NCBI GenBank assembly: GCA_046349435.1
Contig: JAXMCI010000009.1
Coordinates: 124,001 to 188,000 of the forward strand
Reading direction: 5' to 3'
DNA from: JAXMCI01 sp046349435
GTDB lineage: Bacteria; Pseudomonadota; Alphaproteobacteria; Dongiales; Dongiaceae
DNA length: 64,000 nucleotides
In this document: positions 45,507-53,939 of the stretch, one piece after another
Position numbering within the stretch: position 1 is the stretch's first letter
Layout of the letters: every line of letters begins with the position of its first letter
Made by a program: the position numbers and the translations under genes
Notes under the pieces: generated by a model
Seen by the model: the letters and a program-made list of their open reading frames with translations, nothing else
Database searches by the model: none
Told to the model about the DNA's origin: nothing

Positions 45507-46151
45507 ATGCAGTCCGAGTTCCCCAGCTCTGGCACAGCCAGGCGGCTGGTGCCGGCGCTTCTGCTTGTCGCGGCGGCCATCCTCGGCGCCGCCCTGGTCG
45601 CGCATGCCTATTTCTTCAGGGACCAGCGCACGACGGCGGCAGTGGACCCGGCGGCCGGCCCGCCGGCGATCGGTGGCCCGTTCACCTTGCAGGGCGCCAA
45701 CGGCGCCACGGTGACGGACCGCGACTATCGCGGCCGCTGGCTGCTCGTCTATTTCGGCTACACCTTCTGCCCGGACGTCTGTCCGACTACCCTCGCCGAC
45801 ATGGCGACCGCGCTGGCCGAGATCGGGCCTCTGGCGGCGCGGATCCAGCCGATCTTCATCTCGGTCGACCCCGGCCGCGACAGCCCGGAGGCGGCCGCCG
45901 CCTATGCGCGGGCCTTCGACCCGCGCATCGTCGGGCTGAGCGGCACGCCGCAGGAGATCGCCCAGGCTGCCGCAGCGTACAAGGTCTACTACAGCGTGCA
46001 CCGCACCGGCGACGGGCCGGGCGACTACCTCCTCGACCACAGCGCCTATCTCTATGTCATGCGGCCGGACGGCAGCTTCGCCGGGATCCTCGACGGTCGC
46101 GACGGTCCGCGGCTCGCCGCCGCGCTGCGCCGGTTCCTCACTGAGTCCTGA
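45507..46151 (+). CDS. SCO1/SenC-family copper chaperone
   Basis: 214 aa, one N-terminal membrane anchor (RLVPALLLVAAAILGAALVAH), then a thioredoxin-fold domain. Copper site: FCPDVCP (CxxxC) and the downstream His in LLDHSAYLYVM. It delivers copper to CuA of cytochrome c oxidase or acts as a thiol reductase. The window has no CuA oxidase (cyo is a quinol oxidase), so its client is elsewhere. 23 bp upstream of PCuAC. Confidence 0.93.
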   Translation: MQSEFPSSGTARRLVPALLLVAAAILGAALVAHAYFFRDQRTTAAVDPAAGPPAIGGPFTLQGANGATVTDRDYRGRWLLVYFGYTFCPDVCPTTLADMATALAEIGPLAARIQPIFISVDPGRDSPEAAAAYARAFDPRIVGLSGTPQEIAQAAAAYKVYYSVHRTGDGPGDYLLDHSAYLYVMRPDGSFAGILDGRDGPRLAAALRRFLTES

Positions 46152-46174
46152 CCACCACAACGAAAGGATTAGCC

Positions 46175-46651
46175 ATGTTTCGCGTTGCTCTGGCCCTCGC
46201 GGTGATGCTGCTGGCGGGCGGACCGCTCGCCGCCTATGCGGAGGACGCCATCGTCATCGAGCAAGCCTTCGCCCGCGCCACACCCGCCGGCGCCAGGAAC
46301 GGCGCGGTCTACATGACGATCCTCAACCGCGGCGCGACCGCGGACCGGCTGGTCGCCGCCTCGTCGCCGGCCGCCGCGCGTGCCGAGCTTCACCAGACCA
46401 TCTCGGAGGGCGGCGTCATGAAGATGCGCCCGGTCGACGCCATCCCGATCGATCCCGCCGGCAAGGCGGTGCTGAAGCCCGGCGGGCTGCATGTCATGCT
46501 GCTCGATCTCAAGGCGCCGCTGAAGCAGGGCGAGACCGTCCCCGTGACGCTGGTCTTCGACAAGGCCGGCCCGATGACGATCAACGTCCCGATCCAGAAG
46601 CCCGGGGCGATGGGCGCGAGCTCGGGCGACATGTCCGGCATGAACATGTAG
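46175..46651 (+). CDS. Periplasmic copper chaperone PCuAC
   Basis: 158 aa with signal peptide (MFRVALALAVMLLAGGPLAAYA). The PCuAC (DUF461) Cu(I) site is H-x(n)-M-x(n)-HxM: ELHQTISEGGVMKM then GGLHVMLLDL. A C-terminal Met-rich tail, GASSGDMSGMNM, may add copper ligands. PCuAC works with SCO to load copper into respiratory oxidases, matching the SCO gene just upstream. Confidence 0.94.
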   Translation: MFRVALALAVMLLAGGPLAAYAEDAIVIEQAFARATPAGARNGAVYMTILNRGATADRLVAASSPAAARAELHQTISEGGVMKMRPVDAIPIDPAGKAVLKPGGLHVMLLDLKAPLKQGETVPVTLVFDKAGPMTINVPIQKPGAMGASSGDMSGMNM

Positions 46652-46976
46652 GGCGCCGCCAGCGGGACGCCATGACCTGGGAAGCTCCGATGAGCGGCAG
46701 CGTCGCCTGCGGCACGACGAGTACGACCGCGATCGGCCTCGGTCGGTTGCCGGCGCCCGGGCGCCGTAGTCCGTGCACTCGACGGCACGCCGCGGGATAC
46801 CAACATCGCCGTCGCAGGCAGCCGCCGGCCGGCGCCGTGGCGACGCCAGCCGCGCCGTTGGAATCCGCGCGCTCGAGGGCGCCCGGCGCCTCGCCGGGCG
46901 CGTTTCCCGGCCGCCGCGCCGCCGCCGGGCATCACGCCGCCGGAACACCGATTGGGACGAGAATGGGGGCTAAGCG
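46652..46976 (+). other. Intergenic gap with terminator-like hairpin
   Basis: 325 bp after PCuAC without a convincing gene. A 9-bp perfect stem (GCGCCCGGC / GCCGGGCGC, loop GCCTC) at 46879-46901 followed by GTTT could end the copper transcript. Short frames in this gap have atypical, shadow-like composition. Nothing else recognised. Confidence 0.5.
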
Positions 46977-47969
46977 ATGAGGAGAACTATCGGCCTGGCG
47001 CGAGCGGTCATCGCTGCGGCGATGCTGGCCGCGGCATCGCCAGCGGCCGCAGGCGGCGGCCTCGCCCTGGTGATCAATTCCAACGACGATTCGATCAGCC
47101 TCATCGACACGGCCAGGCTGGTCGAGACGGCGCGGGTCCCGATCGGCCGCGAGCCGCACCACCTGATGCTGACGCCCGATCGCGGCGAGCTTCTGGTCGC
47201 CAACGCCGTCGGCAACGAGCTGGTGGCGCTCGACCCGCTCACCGGCACCGTCAAGCGGCGCATCACCGGCATCAGCGATCCCTACCAGATCGGCTTCAGC
47301 CCCGATGGCCAGTGGTTCGTCGCCAACTCCGATCGCCTCGGCCGGGTCGACATCTATCGCTACCACCAGGGCGCGTTCACGCTGGCCAGGCGCATACCGA
47401 CACCGACCAACCCGAGCCACATGGCCTTCTCCGCCGACAGCCGCATCGTCTTCGTCAGCCTGCAGGGGACCGGCAAGCTGGCGGCGATCGAGCTGTCGAC
47501 CCAGCAGATCCTGTGGGAGCTCCCGGTCGGCGACACGCCGGCTGGCGTGTGGCGCACCGCCGACGACCGCTACGTCCTGGTCGGCATCATGAGCACCGAC
47601 CACGTCGCCGTGGTCGACTGGCGCAAGCCCGCCATCGTCGGCACGATCGTGACCGGCGACGGCGCGCACAACATCTTCCCGATGACCAGCGATCCGGAGC
47701 GCATCCTCGTGTCGAACCGGGTGGCCAACTCAATCTCCATCGTCGACGTCTTGCGGCTGCAGACGATCGAGACCTTTCCCTGCCCGGGCGGCCCCGACGA
47801 CATGCAGCTCAGCGCCGACGGCAGCGAGCTCTGGGTGACCTCGCGCTGGATCCGCAAGGTGACGGTGATCGACATGCGCACCAAGGCGATCAAGGCGCAG
47901 ATCAGGGTTGGCCGCTCGCCGCACGGCATCTATCTTTCGGACCGGCTGGCGGCGGAGCGCGGATCTTGA
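46977..47969 (+). CDS. Secreted YVTN/YncE-type seven-bladed beta-propeller protein
   Basis: 330 aa with a signal peptide ending near AAAGG. Repeated blades with the pattern (V/I)-x-N-xx-xNS(I/V)S-(I/V)-(I/V)D are clear: INSNDDSISLIDTARLV, VANAVGNELVALDPLTG, VSLQGTGKLAAIELST, VSNRVANSISIVDVLRL, VTSRWIRKVTVIDMRT. About seven blades. These propellers bind partners or ligands in the periplasm; YncE-like members are linked to metal/iron or quinoprotein systems. The stop overlaps the following desaturase start (TTGA), so the two are translationally coupled. Confidence 0.85.
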   Translation: MRRTIGLARAVIAAAMLAAASPAAAGGGLALVINSNDDSISLIDTARLVETARVPIGREPHHLMLTPDRGELLVANAVGNELVALDPLTGTVKRRITGISDPYQIGFSPDGQWFVANSDRLGRVDIYRYHQGAFTLARRIPTPTNPSHMAFSADSRIVFVSLQGTGKLAAIELSTQQILWELPVGDTPAGVWRTADDRYVLVGIMSTDHVAVVDWRKPAIVGTIVTGDGAHNIFPMTSDPERILVSNRVANSISIVDVLRLQTIETFPCPGGPDDMQLSADGSELWVTSRWIRKVTVIDMRTKAIKAQIRVGRSPHGIYLSDRLAAERGS

Positions 47970-48934
47970 TCGAACGGCTGTCCGAGGGGCTCGTCCTGCT
48001 GCAGGATCGGATCTTCGAATCCCTGCTCGTGCCGCTGCTCTATGCGGCGGGACTGATGGGCTGGGCCGACCAGGCCTACGACGCGCTCGGCTTCATGATG
48101 ATCGGCAGCCTCGAGATGCTGGCGCTCGCCGCGCTGCTGCTGCCGCTCGAGCGGCTGATCCCCGCCGAGCGCTGGCCGGATCGGCGGGGCACCCGCGTCG
48201 ACCTCGTCTACACGCTGCTGCACCGGCTGGGCGTCGTGCCGCTGCTGGTCTTCGCGCTGATGGCACCGCTGCAGGCCCGGCTCGACGAGTGGCTGCTCGG
48301 CCACGGCATCGTGGTGCGCAATCTGGAGCAGTGGCTGCCCGCCCTGACCGACCATCCGTTCGCGACCTTCCTCGCCTATCTCGTCATTCTCGACCTGACC
48401 GAATACTGGTTCCATCGCGCGCAGCACCGCTTCGCCTGGTGGTGGTCGCTGCACAGCCTGCATCACAGCCAGCGCCAGATGAGCGTCTGGACCGAGGACC
48501 GCAACCACCTGCTCGACGATCTGCTCGAGGCGCTCCGCCTGGGGCTGGTCGGGCTTCTGGTCGGGGCGACGCCCGAGCAATTCCTGTGGGCCCTGATCCT
48601 CATCCGCTTCGTGCAGAACTTCTATCACGCGAACCTGCGCATCCGCTTCGGCGCGATCGGCGACCGGCTGCTGGTCAGCCCCTGCTTCCACCGCATCCAC
48701 CACGCCATCGGCCTCGGCCATGACGGCCCGGCGCGCGGCTGCAACTTCGCCGCCCTGCTGCCGGTCTGGGACATCCTGTTCGGCACCGCCAATTTCGCCC
48801 CGATCTACCCGCCGACCGGCGTCAGCGATCAGGGCGCCGGCTGGAACTACGGCAGCGGCCTCGTCGAGCAGCAATGGCTGGGGCTGAAGCGCCTCGCCGC
48901 CAGCCTCGGCGTCGCCGGCCGGCGGCCGGCTTGA
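47966..48934 (+). CDS. Sterol desaturase / fatty acid hydroxylase superfamily membrane protein
   Basis: 322 aa from a TTG at 47966 overlapping the propeller stop; no in-frame ATG exists before the conserved part, so TTG is favoured. About four to five membrane helices and the diiron histidine boxes: WFHRAQHRF (HxxxH), SLHHSQRQM (HxxHH-like) and RIHHAIGLGHDG (HxxHH). These di-iron enzymes hydroxylate or desaturate lipid chains, sterols or hopanoid side groups. The neighbour hpnL-like gene suggests a membrane-lipid substrate, by inference. Confidence 0.87.
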   Translation: MIERLSEGLVLLQDRIFESLLVPLLYAAGLMGWADQAYDALGFMMIGSLEMLALAALLLPLERLIPAERWPDRRGTRVDLVYTLLHRLGVVPLLVFALMAPLQARLDEWLLGHGIVVRNLEQWLPALTDHPFATFLAYLVILDLTEYWFHRAQHRFAWWWSLHSLHHSQRQMSVWTEDRNHLLDDLLEALRLGLVGLLVGATPEQFLWALILIRFVQNFYHANLRIRFGAIGDRLLVSPCFHRIHHAIGLGHDGPARGCNFAALLPVWDILFGTANFAPIYPPTGVSDQGAGWNYGSGLVEQQWLGLKRLAASLGVAGRRPA

Positions 48935-49022
48935 CGACGCTTGGCGCGCCGGGCCTGGTCTCGCCGCCGCTGCCGGGCATTGCCGACCCGGCTCCGCGCG
49001 GGCTCCGGCCGGGGTGCGCGGG

Positions 49023-50051
49023 ATGAAGCGGGTCGCGGTCATCGCACTGCTGGCCGGGCTGCTGGCGGCGACGCTGCTGGTGCTGTCGCAGGGCGCCGCC
49101 GGCATCTGGCGGAGCGCGGCGATCATCGGGCTGGGCGGCTTCGGCGCAATCGTCGCCTACCGGCTCGGCGTCGTCGTGCTGACCGGCGCCGCCTGGTGGC
49201 TGCTCGGCCGGGGCCGAGCCGATGCGCGGCTGCCGCACTTCCTGTGGGGGCGGCTGATCCGCGCCTCCGCCGCCGACGCGCTGCCCCTGTCCCAGGTCGG
49301 AGGGCCGGTGCTCGGCGCCCGCGCGCTGGCGATCGCCGGGGTCGCCGGCCCGTTCGCCGCTGCGTCGACGGTGATCGACGTCACCATCGAGCTGGTGGCG
49401 CAGCTTCTCTACACCGCCCTCGGGCTGTTCCTCCTTGACCGGCTGCATCCCGGGACCGGGCTTGTCGTCCCGGTCCTGATCGGTATCGCAGCGATGGCCG
49501 GCTGCGTCATCGGCTTCGTCGCCGTGCAGGCGCGCGGCTTTGGTGTCGTCGAGCGCGTCCTGGCCCGCATGGCGCGCGAGCTGCTCGGCCGCGACCGCGG
49601 CGAGACCGGCGCCGTACAGGCCGGGATCACGGCCCTGCACCGCCGCCATGGAACGCTGCTCGCCTGCCTGCTCGCCCACCTCGCCTGCTGGCTGGTCAGC
49701 GGGATCGAGACCTGGATCGCGCTGCGGCTGATGGGCGTCGAGATCGGACTGCCGGTGGCATTGACCATCGACAGCCTGCTGTACGGCATGCGCACCCTCG
49801 CCTTCATCGTTCCGAACGCCCTGGGCGTCCAGGAAGGCGCCCTGCTCCTCCTCGGCGGCCTGTTCGGCGTCGATGCCAGCGCGGCGCTGGCCCTGTCGCT
49901 GATCAAGCGGGCACGCGACCTCGTGATCGGCGTCCCGGCGCTGCTCGGCTGGCAGGCGATCGAAGGCCGCCGGGCGTTCGGCCGCCGCGGCCTGGCTCCC
50001 GTCCCGGTCCGCGTCCCGGCGGACGCGCTCCCGGACGATCGGGACCGCTGA
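49023..50051 (+). CDS. HpnL-like / lysylphosphatidylglycerol-synthase-type flippase-fold membrane protein
   Basis: 342 aa from ATG 49023 (a GTG lies at 49014). Eight or so membrane helices. SQVGGPVLGARAL and NALGVQEGALLLLGGLFGVDA with LSLIKRARDLVIGVPALLGWQ match the UPF0104/LPG_synthase_TM group, specifically the HpnL proteins found with hopanoid genes. HpnL has been proposed to help transport hopanoids to the outer membrane; that role is from the family. No squalene-hopene cyclase lies in this window. Confidence 0.72.
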   Translation: MKRVAVIALLAGLLAATLLVLSQGAAGIWRSAAIIGLGGFGAIVAYRLGVVVLTGAAWWLLGRGRADARLPHFLWGRLIRASAADALPLSQVGGPVLGARALAIAGVAGPFAAASTVIDVTIELVAQLLYTALGLFLLDRLHPGTGLVVPVLIGIAAMAGCVIGFVAVQARGFGVVERVLARMARELLGRDRGETGAVQAGITALHRRHGTLLACLLAHLACWLVSGIETWIALRLMGVEIGLPVALTIDSLLYGMRTLAFIVPNALGVQEGALLLLGGLFGVDASAALALSLIKRARDLVIGVPALLGWQAIEGRRAFGRRGLAPVPVRVPADALPDDRDR

Positions 50052-50060
50052 TCCGGGGCA

Positions 50061-50819
50061 TCACCGCAGCGCGCGCAGCGGCACCTCGGCAAGAACCCGG
50101 GCCGGCGGGCCGGCGGCGAGCAGCCGGCCGGCGCCCAGCACGATGCAGTGGTCGGCTATGGTCTCGACGATCTGCAGGTCGTGCGTCGCGGTGACCACGG
50201 TGCGCCCCTCGCCGCGGGCAGCGGCGAGCAGGGCGACGATCTCGTCCTGGCTGCGCGGGTCGAGGCCGGCGGTCGGCTCGTCCAGCAGCACCACCTCCGG
50301 CCGGCTGATCAGCACCGAGGCCAGCGCGACCCGCTTCTTCTCCCCCCCGGAGAGGCGATGCGGCGCGCGGTGGCGTAGATCGCCGAGGGCGAAGGTCTCG
50401 AGCACCTCCTCGATCCGCCGGCGGATCTCCGGCTTCGGCCAGCCGAGCTGCAGCGGGCCGAAGGCAAGCTCGTCCAGCACGGTGGGGCAGAACAGCTGGA
50501 TATCGGGGTTCTGGAAGACGAGCCCGACCCGACGCCGAAAGGCGTAGCCCGCCGCCGCATCCTGCATCAGCGCCTCGGTCAGCGGCCGGCCGAAGGCAAG
50601 GATCCGCCCGTGATCGGGAAAGCAGAGCGCGTCGAGCAGCCGCAGCAAGGTCGATTTGCCCGAGCCGTTGGGCCCGAGCAGCGCTACCCCGCTGCCCGCC
50701 GGGAGCGTCAGGCTGACCCCGGCCAGGGCGACCGCGTCGCGATAGGCGAAGGCGACCTCGTGAAGCTCGAAGGCCGGCGGCGGCCCGAGGCCCGGCCCGG
50801 TCGTGCCGGAGCCGGTCAT
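50061..50819 (-). CDS. nikO: Nickel ECF-type transporter ATPase NikO
   Basis: 252 aa CbiO/NikO ABC ATPase: Walker A LLGPNGSGKSTLLRLLD, Q-loop VFQNPDIQLFCPTV, signature LSGGEKKRVALAS, Walker B VVLLDEPTAGLD, H-loop TATHDLQ. Energises nickel uptake with NikM and NikQ. Overlaps nikQ by ATGA. Last gene of nikMQO, whose promoter carries a NikR-type operator. Confidence 0.92.
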   Translation of the reverse strand: MTGSGTTGPGLGPPPAFELHEVAFAYRDAVALAGVSLTLPAGSGVALLGPNGSGKSTLLRLLDALCFPDHGRILAFGRPLTEALMQDAAAGYAFRRRVGLVFQNPDIQLFCPTVLDELAFGPLQLGWPKPEIRRRIEEVLETFALGDLRHRAPHRLSGGEKKRVALASVLISRPEVVLLDEPTAGLDPRSQDEIVALLAAARGEGRTVVTATHDLQIVETIADHCIVLGAGRLLAAGPPARVLAEVPLRALR

Positions 50820-51679
50820 CCGCCGACGCGGCTCCCCAGCCAGACGGCCAGCACCGCGACCGCGAGGAACGCGACGAGCGCGACCCAGTCGCCCGGCCGG
50901 GTCCGGAACTCGTCGAGCAGGCGGATCTCGCCGCGATAGCCGCGCGCCACCATGGCGAGGTGGACCTCCCCGGCGAGCTGCAGCGAGAGCAGCAGAAGGG
51001 TCCCGGCGGCGCCGGCGGCGATGCGGCGGCGCTCGCGGCCGGGCAGCGGCCCCATCAGCCGGCTGGTGCGGGCCTCGAACATCTGCGCCGCGGTGCTCAG
51101 CAGGACGAAGATGTAGCGGTGCGTCATGCCGAGGATCGCCACCACCACGACCGGCAGCCCGAGGCCGCGCAGCGCCTTCAGGAGATGCGGCCAGGGCGTC
51201 GAGAGGATCGCGAGCAGGGCCAGTGTCGCCGCCGTCTCGGCCCGCCCGACGAGGAAGCCGGCGCTGACCAGGCCTTGGCGCGTGGCCGTCCAGCCGAGCA
51301 GCGGGACGTGCAGCACGGGCTCGCCCGGGACCAGCAGGATGGCGGGCAGCGCCAGCAGGCCGGTGAAGAGCAGCACGCCGAGCCAGAGCCGCCGGGCGAG
51401 CAGGGCGGGAGAGATCCGCGAGGCCAGCGCCAGTCCGGTCGCCAGCAGGAACAGCCCCGCCAGCACGGCCAGCGAGCGCACCGAGACCACGGCGAGAATC
51501 AGCGCCAGCAGGCCGGCGAGCTTGACCCGCGGGTCGAGCCGCTGCAGCAGGCCGGGCATGGCGGCCGTCCGCTCCGACTCGAGCGCGTGATCGAGCGCGG
51601 CGAGCAGGCCATGGAGCAGCGTATCGGCGAAGCCCAGGCCGCGATGGCGGTGCCCGCCGAGGAAGGACTGCTCGCTCAC
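50816..51679 (-). CDS. nikQ: Nickel ECF-type transporter transmembrane protein NikQ
   Basis: 287 aa starting at GTG 51679 (SEQSFLGGHRHRGLGFADTL). CbiQ/NikQ family T-component: LDPRVKLAGLLALILAVVS, an internal set of membrane helices, and the ATPase-coupling motifs ARTSRLMGP and MVARGYRGEI (Ala-Arg-Gly). It bridges the nickel-binding NikM with NikO. The start is placed at a GTG with upstream GGAGCGGAG; no better start is visible before the first helices. Confidence 0.88.
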   Translation of the reverse strand: MSEQSFLGGHRHRGLGFADTLLHGLLAALDHALESERTAAMPGLLQRLDPRVKLAGLLALILAVVSVRSLAVLAGLFLLATGLALASRISPALLARRLWLGVLLFTGLLALPAILLVPGEPVLHVPLLGWTATRQGLVSAGFLVGRAETAATLALLAILSTPWPHLLKALRGLGLPVVVVAILGMTHRYIFVLLSTAAQMFEARTSRLMGPLPGRERRRIAAGAAGTLLLLSLQLAGEVHLAMVARGYRGEIRLLDEFRTRPGDWVALVAFLAVAVLAVWLGSRVGG

Positions 51680-51708
51680 CGGCGCTCCGCTCCGCCCGGG
51701 GGCTGCCT

Positions 51709-52800
51709 TCAGGACGTCGCCGGCTGCTGCGGGCGCCGCGCGAGGATCCGCGAGAGCAGCAGGAAGGCCAGCAGGATGAGCCCGCAGCCGACCACCGCCG
51801 AGAGGATGTAGCCGAAGGCCTCGCTTTGCATGAAGCCGGGTGCATAGTCGGGGATCGGCGCGGTCCAGATGCTGGACAGCCGCGCCAGGCCCTGCGGGGG
51901 AACCGCCGGCGCGGCGACGTCGCCCGAGGCCCGGGCGATCGCCTGGCGGGTCGCCTCGTCCTGGAAGTCCTCGATGCCCCATTCGCCCCAGGCGGTGCCG
52001 GCCGCGAGCAGCCCGAGCGGGCTCAGGATCATCAGCAGCGAGAGGCCGAGCCACAGGCTGCGGGTCCCCCGCCAGCCGCCGGACGCGGCGGGCGGCGGCG
52101 CCGCCTCTGCCTGCGACGCGCCGGGGGCCGTGAGCCGCAGCAATTGCGGGTTGGCCCTCTGCAGGTAGGCGATGATGCCGCCGGTGATCACTGCCTCGGC
52201 CAGGCCGGCGAAGCTGAGATGGCCGATCAGCATGGCGGGGATCGCCACGCCGAGCGGATAGGGCGCATAGAGCGGCGCGCCGGCGGCATCGTGAAACAGC
52301 AGCGGCTGGATGCCGAACTCGATCGCGGCGAGCAGGGCCGCAAGGTTGATCGCGACGTAGCCCGCGATCGCGCCGGCGACCACGCGGCGCACCGACTCCA
52401 GCGGCGCGTTGCCCGCGATGAGGCGGTAGAGCCAGTAGGCGGCGAGCGAGCCGACCACCGCCATGTTCAGGCAGTTCGCGCCGAAGCTGGTGATGCCGCC
52501 ATCGCCGAAGAAGACGGCCTGCATGAAGAGCGCGACCGAGATGGCGAGGATGGCGGGCCAGGGCCCCAGCACGATGGAGGCGATCGCCATCCCGACGGCA
52601 TGGCCGGTCGTGCCGCCCGGCAGCGGGATGTTGAACATCATCACGACGAAGCAGAAGGCCGAGACGACCGCCAGCAACGGTACCAGCCGGGTCGCCAGGA
52701 GACGCTTCACGCGGCCCATCGCGACCGACCAGAAGGGGACGGCGGCGGCATAGGCGACGGCGCAGGTCGATGGGCTCAGATATCCGTCCGGAATGTGCAT
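51709..52800 (-). CDS. nikM: Nickel ECF-type transporter substrate-binding membrane protein NikM, with C-terminal NikN-like extension
   Basis: 363 aa. The start is set at 52800 because M-H-I-P-D-G-Y-L must be N-terminal: the amino group and His2 bind the metal in the CbiM/NikM family. Seven-helix core with SFGANCLNMAVVGSLAAYW and LPGGTTGHAVG (His-containing site). After a Pro/Ala linker a second part (WGEWGIEDFQDEATR ... a final helix) resembles the NikN/PDGLE component fused to NikM. The MHIPDGYLSP N terminus is the nickel-type form, and the operator 32 bp upstream agrees. Confidence 0.92.
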   Translation of the reverse strand: MHIPDGYLSPSTCAVAYAAAVPFWSVAMGRVKRLLATRLVPLLAVVSAFCFVVMMFNIPLPGGTTGHAVGMAIASIVLGPWPAILAISVALFMQAVFFGDGGITSFGANCLNMAVVGSLAAYWLYRLIAGNAPLESVRRVVAGAIAGYVAINLAALLAAIEFGIQPLLFHDAAGAPLYAPYPLGVAIPAMLIGHLSFAGLAEAVITGGIIAYLQRANPQLLRLTAPGASQAEAAPPPAASGGWRGTRSLWLGLSLLMILSPLGLLAAGTAWGEWGIEDFQDEATRQAIARASGDVAAPAVPPQGLARLSSIWTAPIPDYAPGFMQSEAFGYILSAVVGCGLILLAFLLLSRILARRPQQPATS

Positions 52801-52831
52801 GGTCGGCAGCTCCCGATGGACCCAACCTGTC

Positions 52832-52859
52832 GTATGAAGAACTGGATGATTTGTCATAC
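52832..52859 (-). promoter_or_regulatory. NikR-type nickel operator
   Basis: GTATGA at 52832-52837 and TCATAC at 52854-52859 are separated by exactly 16 bp, the complete GTATGA-N16-TCATAC consensus of enterobacterial NikR. It lies 32 bp upstream of the nikM start. NikR with bound Ni(II) would repress the transporter. The half sites are fully symmetric. Confidence 0.85.
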
Positions 52860-52965
52860 GCCGCCGACCGTCAAGGCTCCTCTGGCCTGCGGCACGGCGC
52901 TGGCTCGCGCCGGATGCAGCCGCGAAGGCGCTTGACCCTGCGCCGGCGCAAGCGCAATCATGACC

Positions 52966-53150
52966 CTACGGTGGTTCCCCGACGGATATGTCCCAGGGGA
53001 TCAAAAGGGAACGCGGTGCGGCACCTCGGGGTGCCAATGCCGCGGCTGCCCCCGCAACTGTAAGCGGACAGCGTGGAGCCGCGACGGCCACTGGGCAACC
53101 GGGAAGGCCGGCTCCGACGCAGCGACCCGCGAGCCAGGAGACCTGCCACC
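52966..53150 (+). ncRNA. Cobalamin (AdoCbl) riboswitch
   Basis: Classic elements in order: the 5' box TACGGTGGTTCCCC, then GGGAACGCGGTGC, the central GCTGCCCCCGCAACTGTAAGCGG, GCCACTGG, CCGGGAAGGC, and the B12 box GACCCGCGAGCCAGGAGACC at 53123-53142. It precedes cbiM by 118 bp on the same strand. An SD-hiding hairpin lies between aptamer and gene. Orientation fits control of cobalt uptake by vitamin B12. Confidence 0.96.
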
Positions 53151-53217
53151 GGTCGTGTCGAGGCTGGCCTTGCGGGCGGGGTTGTCCGGGAGGCACGGCA
53201 GGGTTCCCGCACCGGGA

Positions 53218-53260
53218 CTCCGCTTGCGTTGGCACGATCGCTCGGCAGCGCAAGGCGGAG
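53218..53260 (+). promoter_or_regulatory. Expression platform hairpin sequestering the cbiM ribosome-binding site
   Basis: CTCCGCTTGCG (53218-53228) pairs with CGCAAGGCGGAG (53249-53260) with a single bulged G. The second arm holds GGCGGAG, the Shine-Dalgarno sequence of cbiM, whose ATG is at 53268. This would block translation when formed, the expected mechanism for a B12 riboswitch that represses translation. Confidence 0.7.
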
Positions 53261-53267
53261 GACAGTC

Positions 53268-53939
53268 ATGCATATCATGGAAGGCTACCTGCCGGCGGCG
53301 CATTGCCTCGGCTGGGGCGTCGCGTCGGCGCCCTTCGTCATCGCCGGGGCGCGTCGCGTCACCCGGGTCGTGCGCAGTCATCCGGAGGTGAAGCTGCTGC
53401 TCGCCGCCTCGGGTGCGTACGTGTTCATCCTGTCGGCGCTCAAGATGCCGTCGGTGACCGGCAGCTGCTCTCACCCGACCGGCACTGGTCTCGCCGCCGT
53501 GCTGTTCGGGCCGACGGTGACCACCGTGCTGTCCGCCATCGTCCTGCTGTTCCAGGCCCTGCTGCTGGCGCATGGCGGCTTGACGACGCTGGGCGCCAAC
53601 ATCTTCTCGATGGGCATCGTCGGTCCTTTCGTTGCCTACTGGCTTTATCATGGGACGAGGTCGCTCGGCGCCGGCGCCGCGCTGGCCGTGTTCCTCGCCG
53701 CCAGCCTCGGCGACCTCTCGACCTACGTCGTGACCTCCTTCCAGCTCGCCCTCGCATTTCCCGACCCTGCCAGCGGCATCGCCGGCGCGGCGGCGAAGTT
53801 CCTCGGCGTGTTCGCCATCACCCAGGTGCCGCTCGCCATCAGCGAAGGCCTGCTCACCGTGGTCGTGATGAACCTGCTGGGCAAGTACAGCCAGGGCGAG
53901 CTTTCCATTCTCGCCGGCCTCTCGCGGAGGGCGGCGTGA
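53268..53939 (+). CDS. cbiM: Cobalt ECF-type transporter CbiM
   Basis: 223 aa; ATG 53268 gives the mandatory N terminus M-H-I-M-E-G-Y-L-P, the cobalt-type form with metal-binding His2. Six or seven helices: HPEVKLLLAASGAYVF, SCSHPTGTGLAAVLFGP (conserved His), TTLGANIFSMGIVGPFVAYW and FAITQVPLAISEGLL. Substrate-binding S-component for cobalt. First gene of cbiMNQO, under the riboswitch. Confidence 0.95.
   Translation: MHIMEGYLPAAHCLGWGVASAPFVIAGARRVTRVVRSHPEVKLLLAASGAYVFILSALKMPSVTGSCSHPTGTGLAAVLFGPTVTTVLSAIVLLFQALLLAHGGLTTLGANIFSMGIVGPFVAYWLYHGTRSLGAGAALAVFLAASLGDLSTYVVTSFQLALAFPDPASGIAGAAAKFLGVFAITQVPLAISEGLLTVVVMNLLGKYSQGELSILAGLSRRAA

Noticed and set aside
46672..46980. Short plus-strand ORF in the gap after PCuAC
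   Set aside because: Arg/Pro-rich translation without signal, motif or ribosome site; consistent with non-coding DNA.
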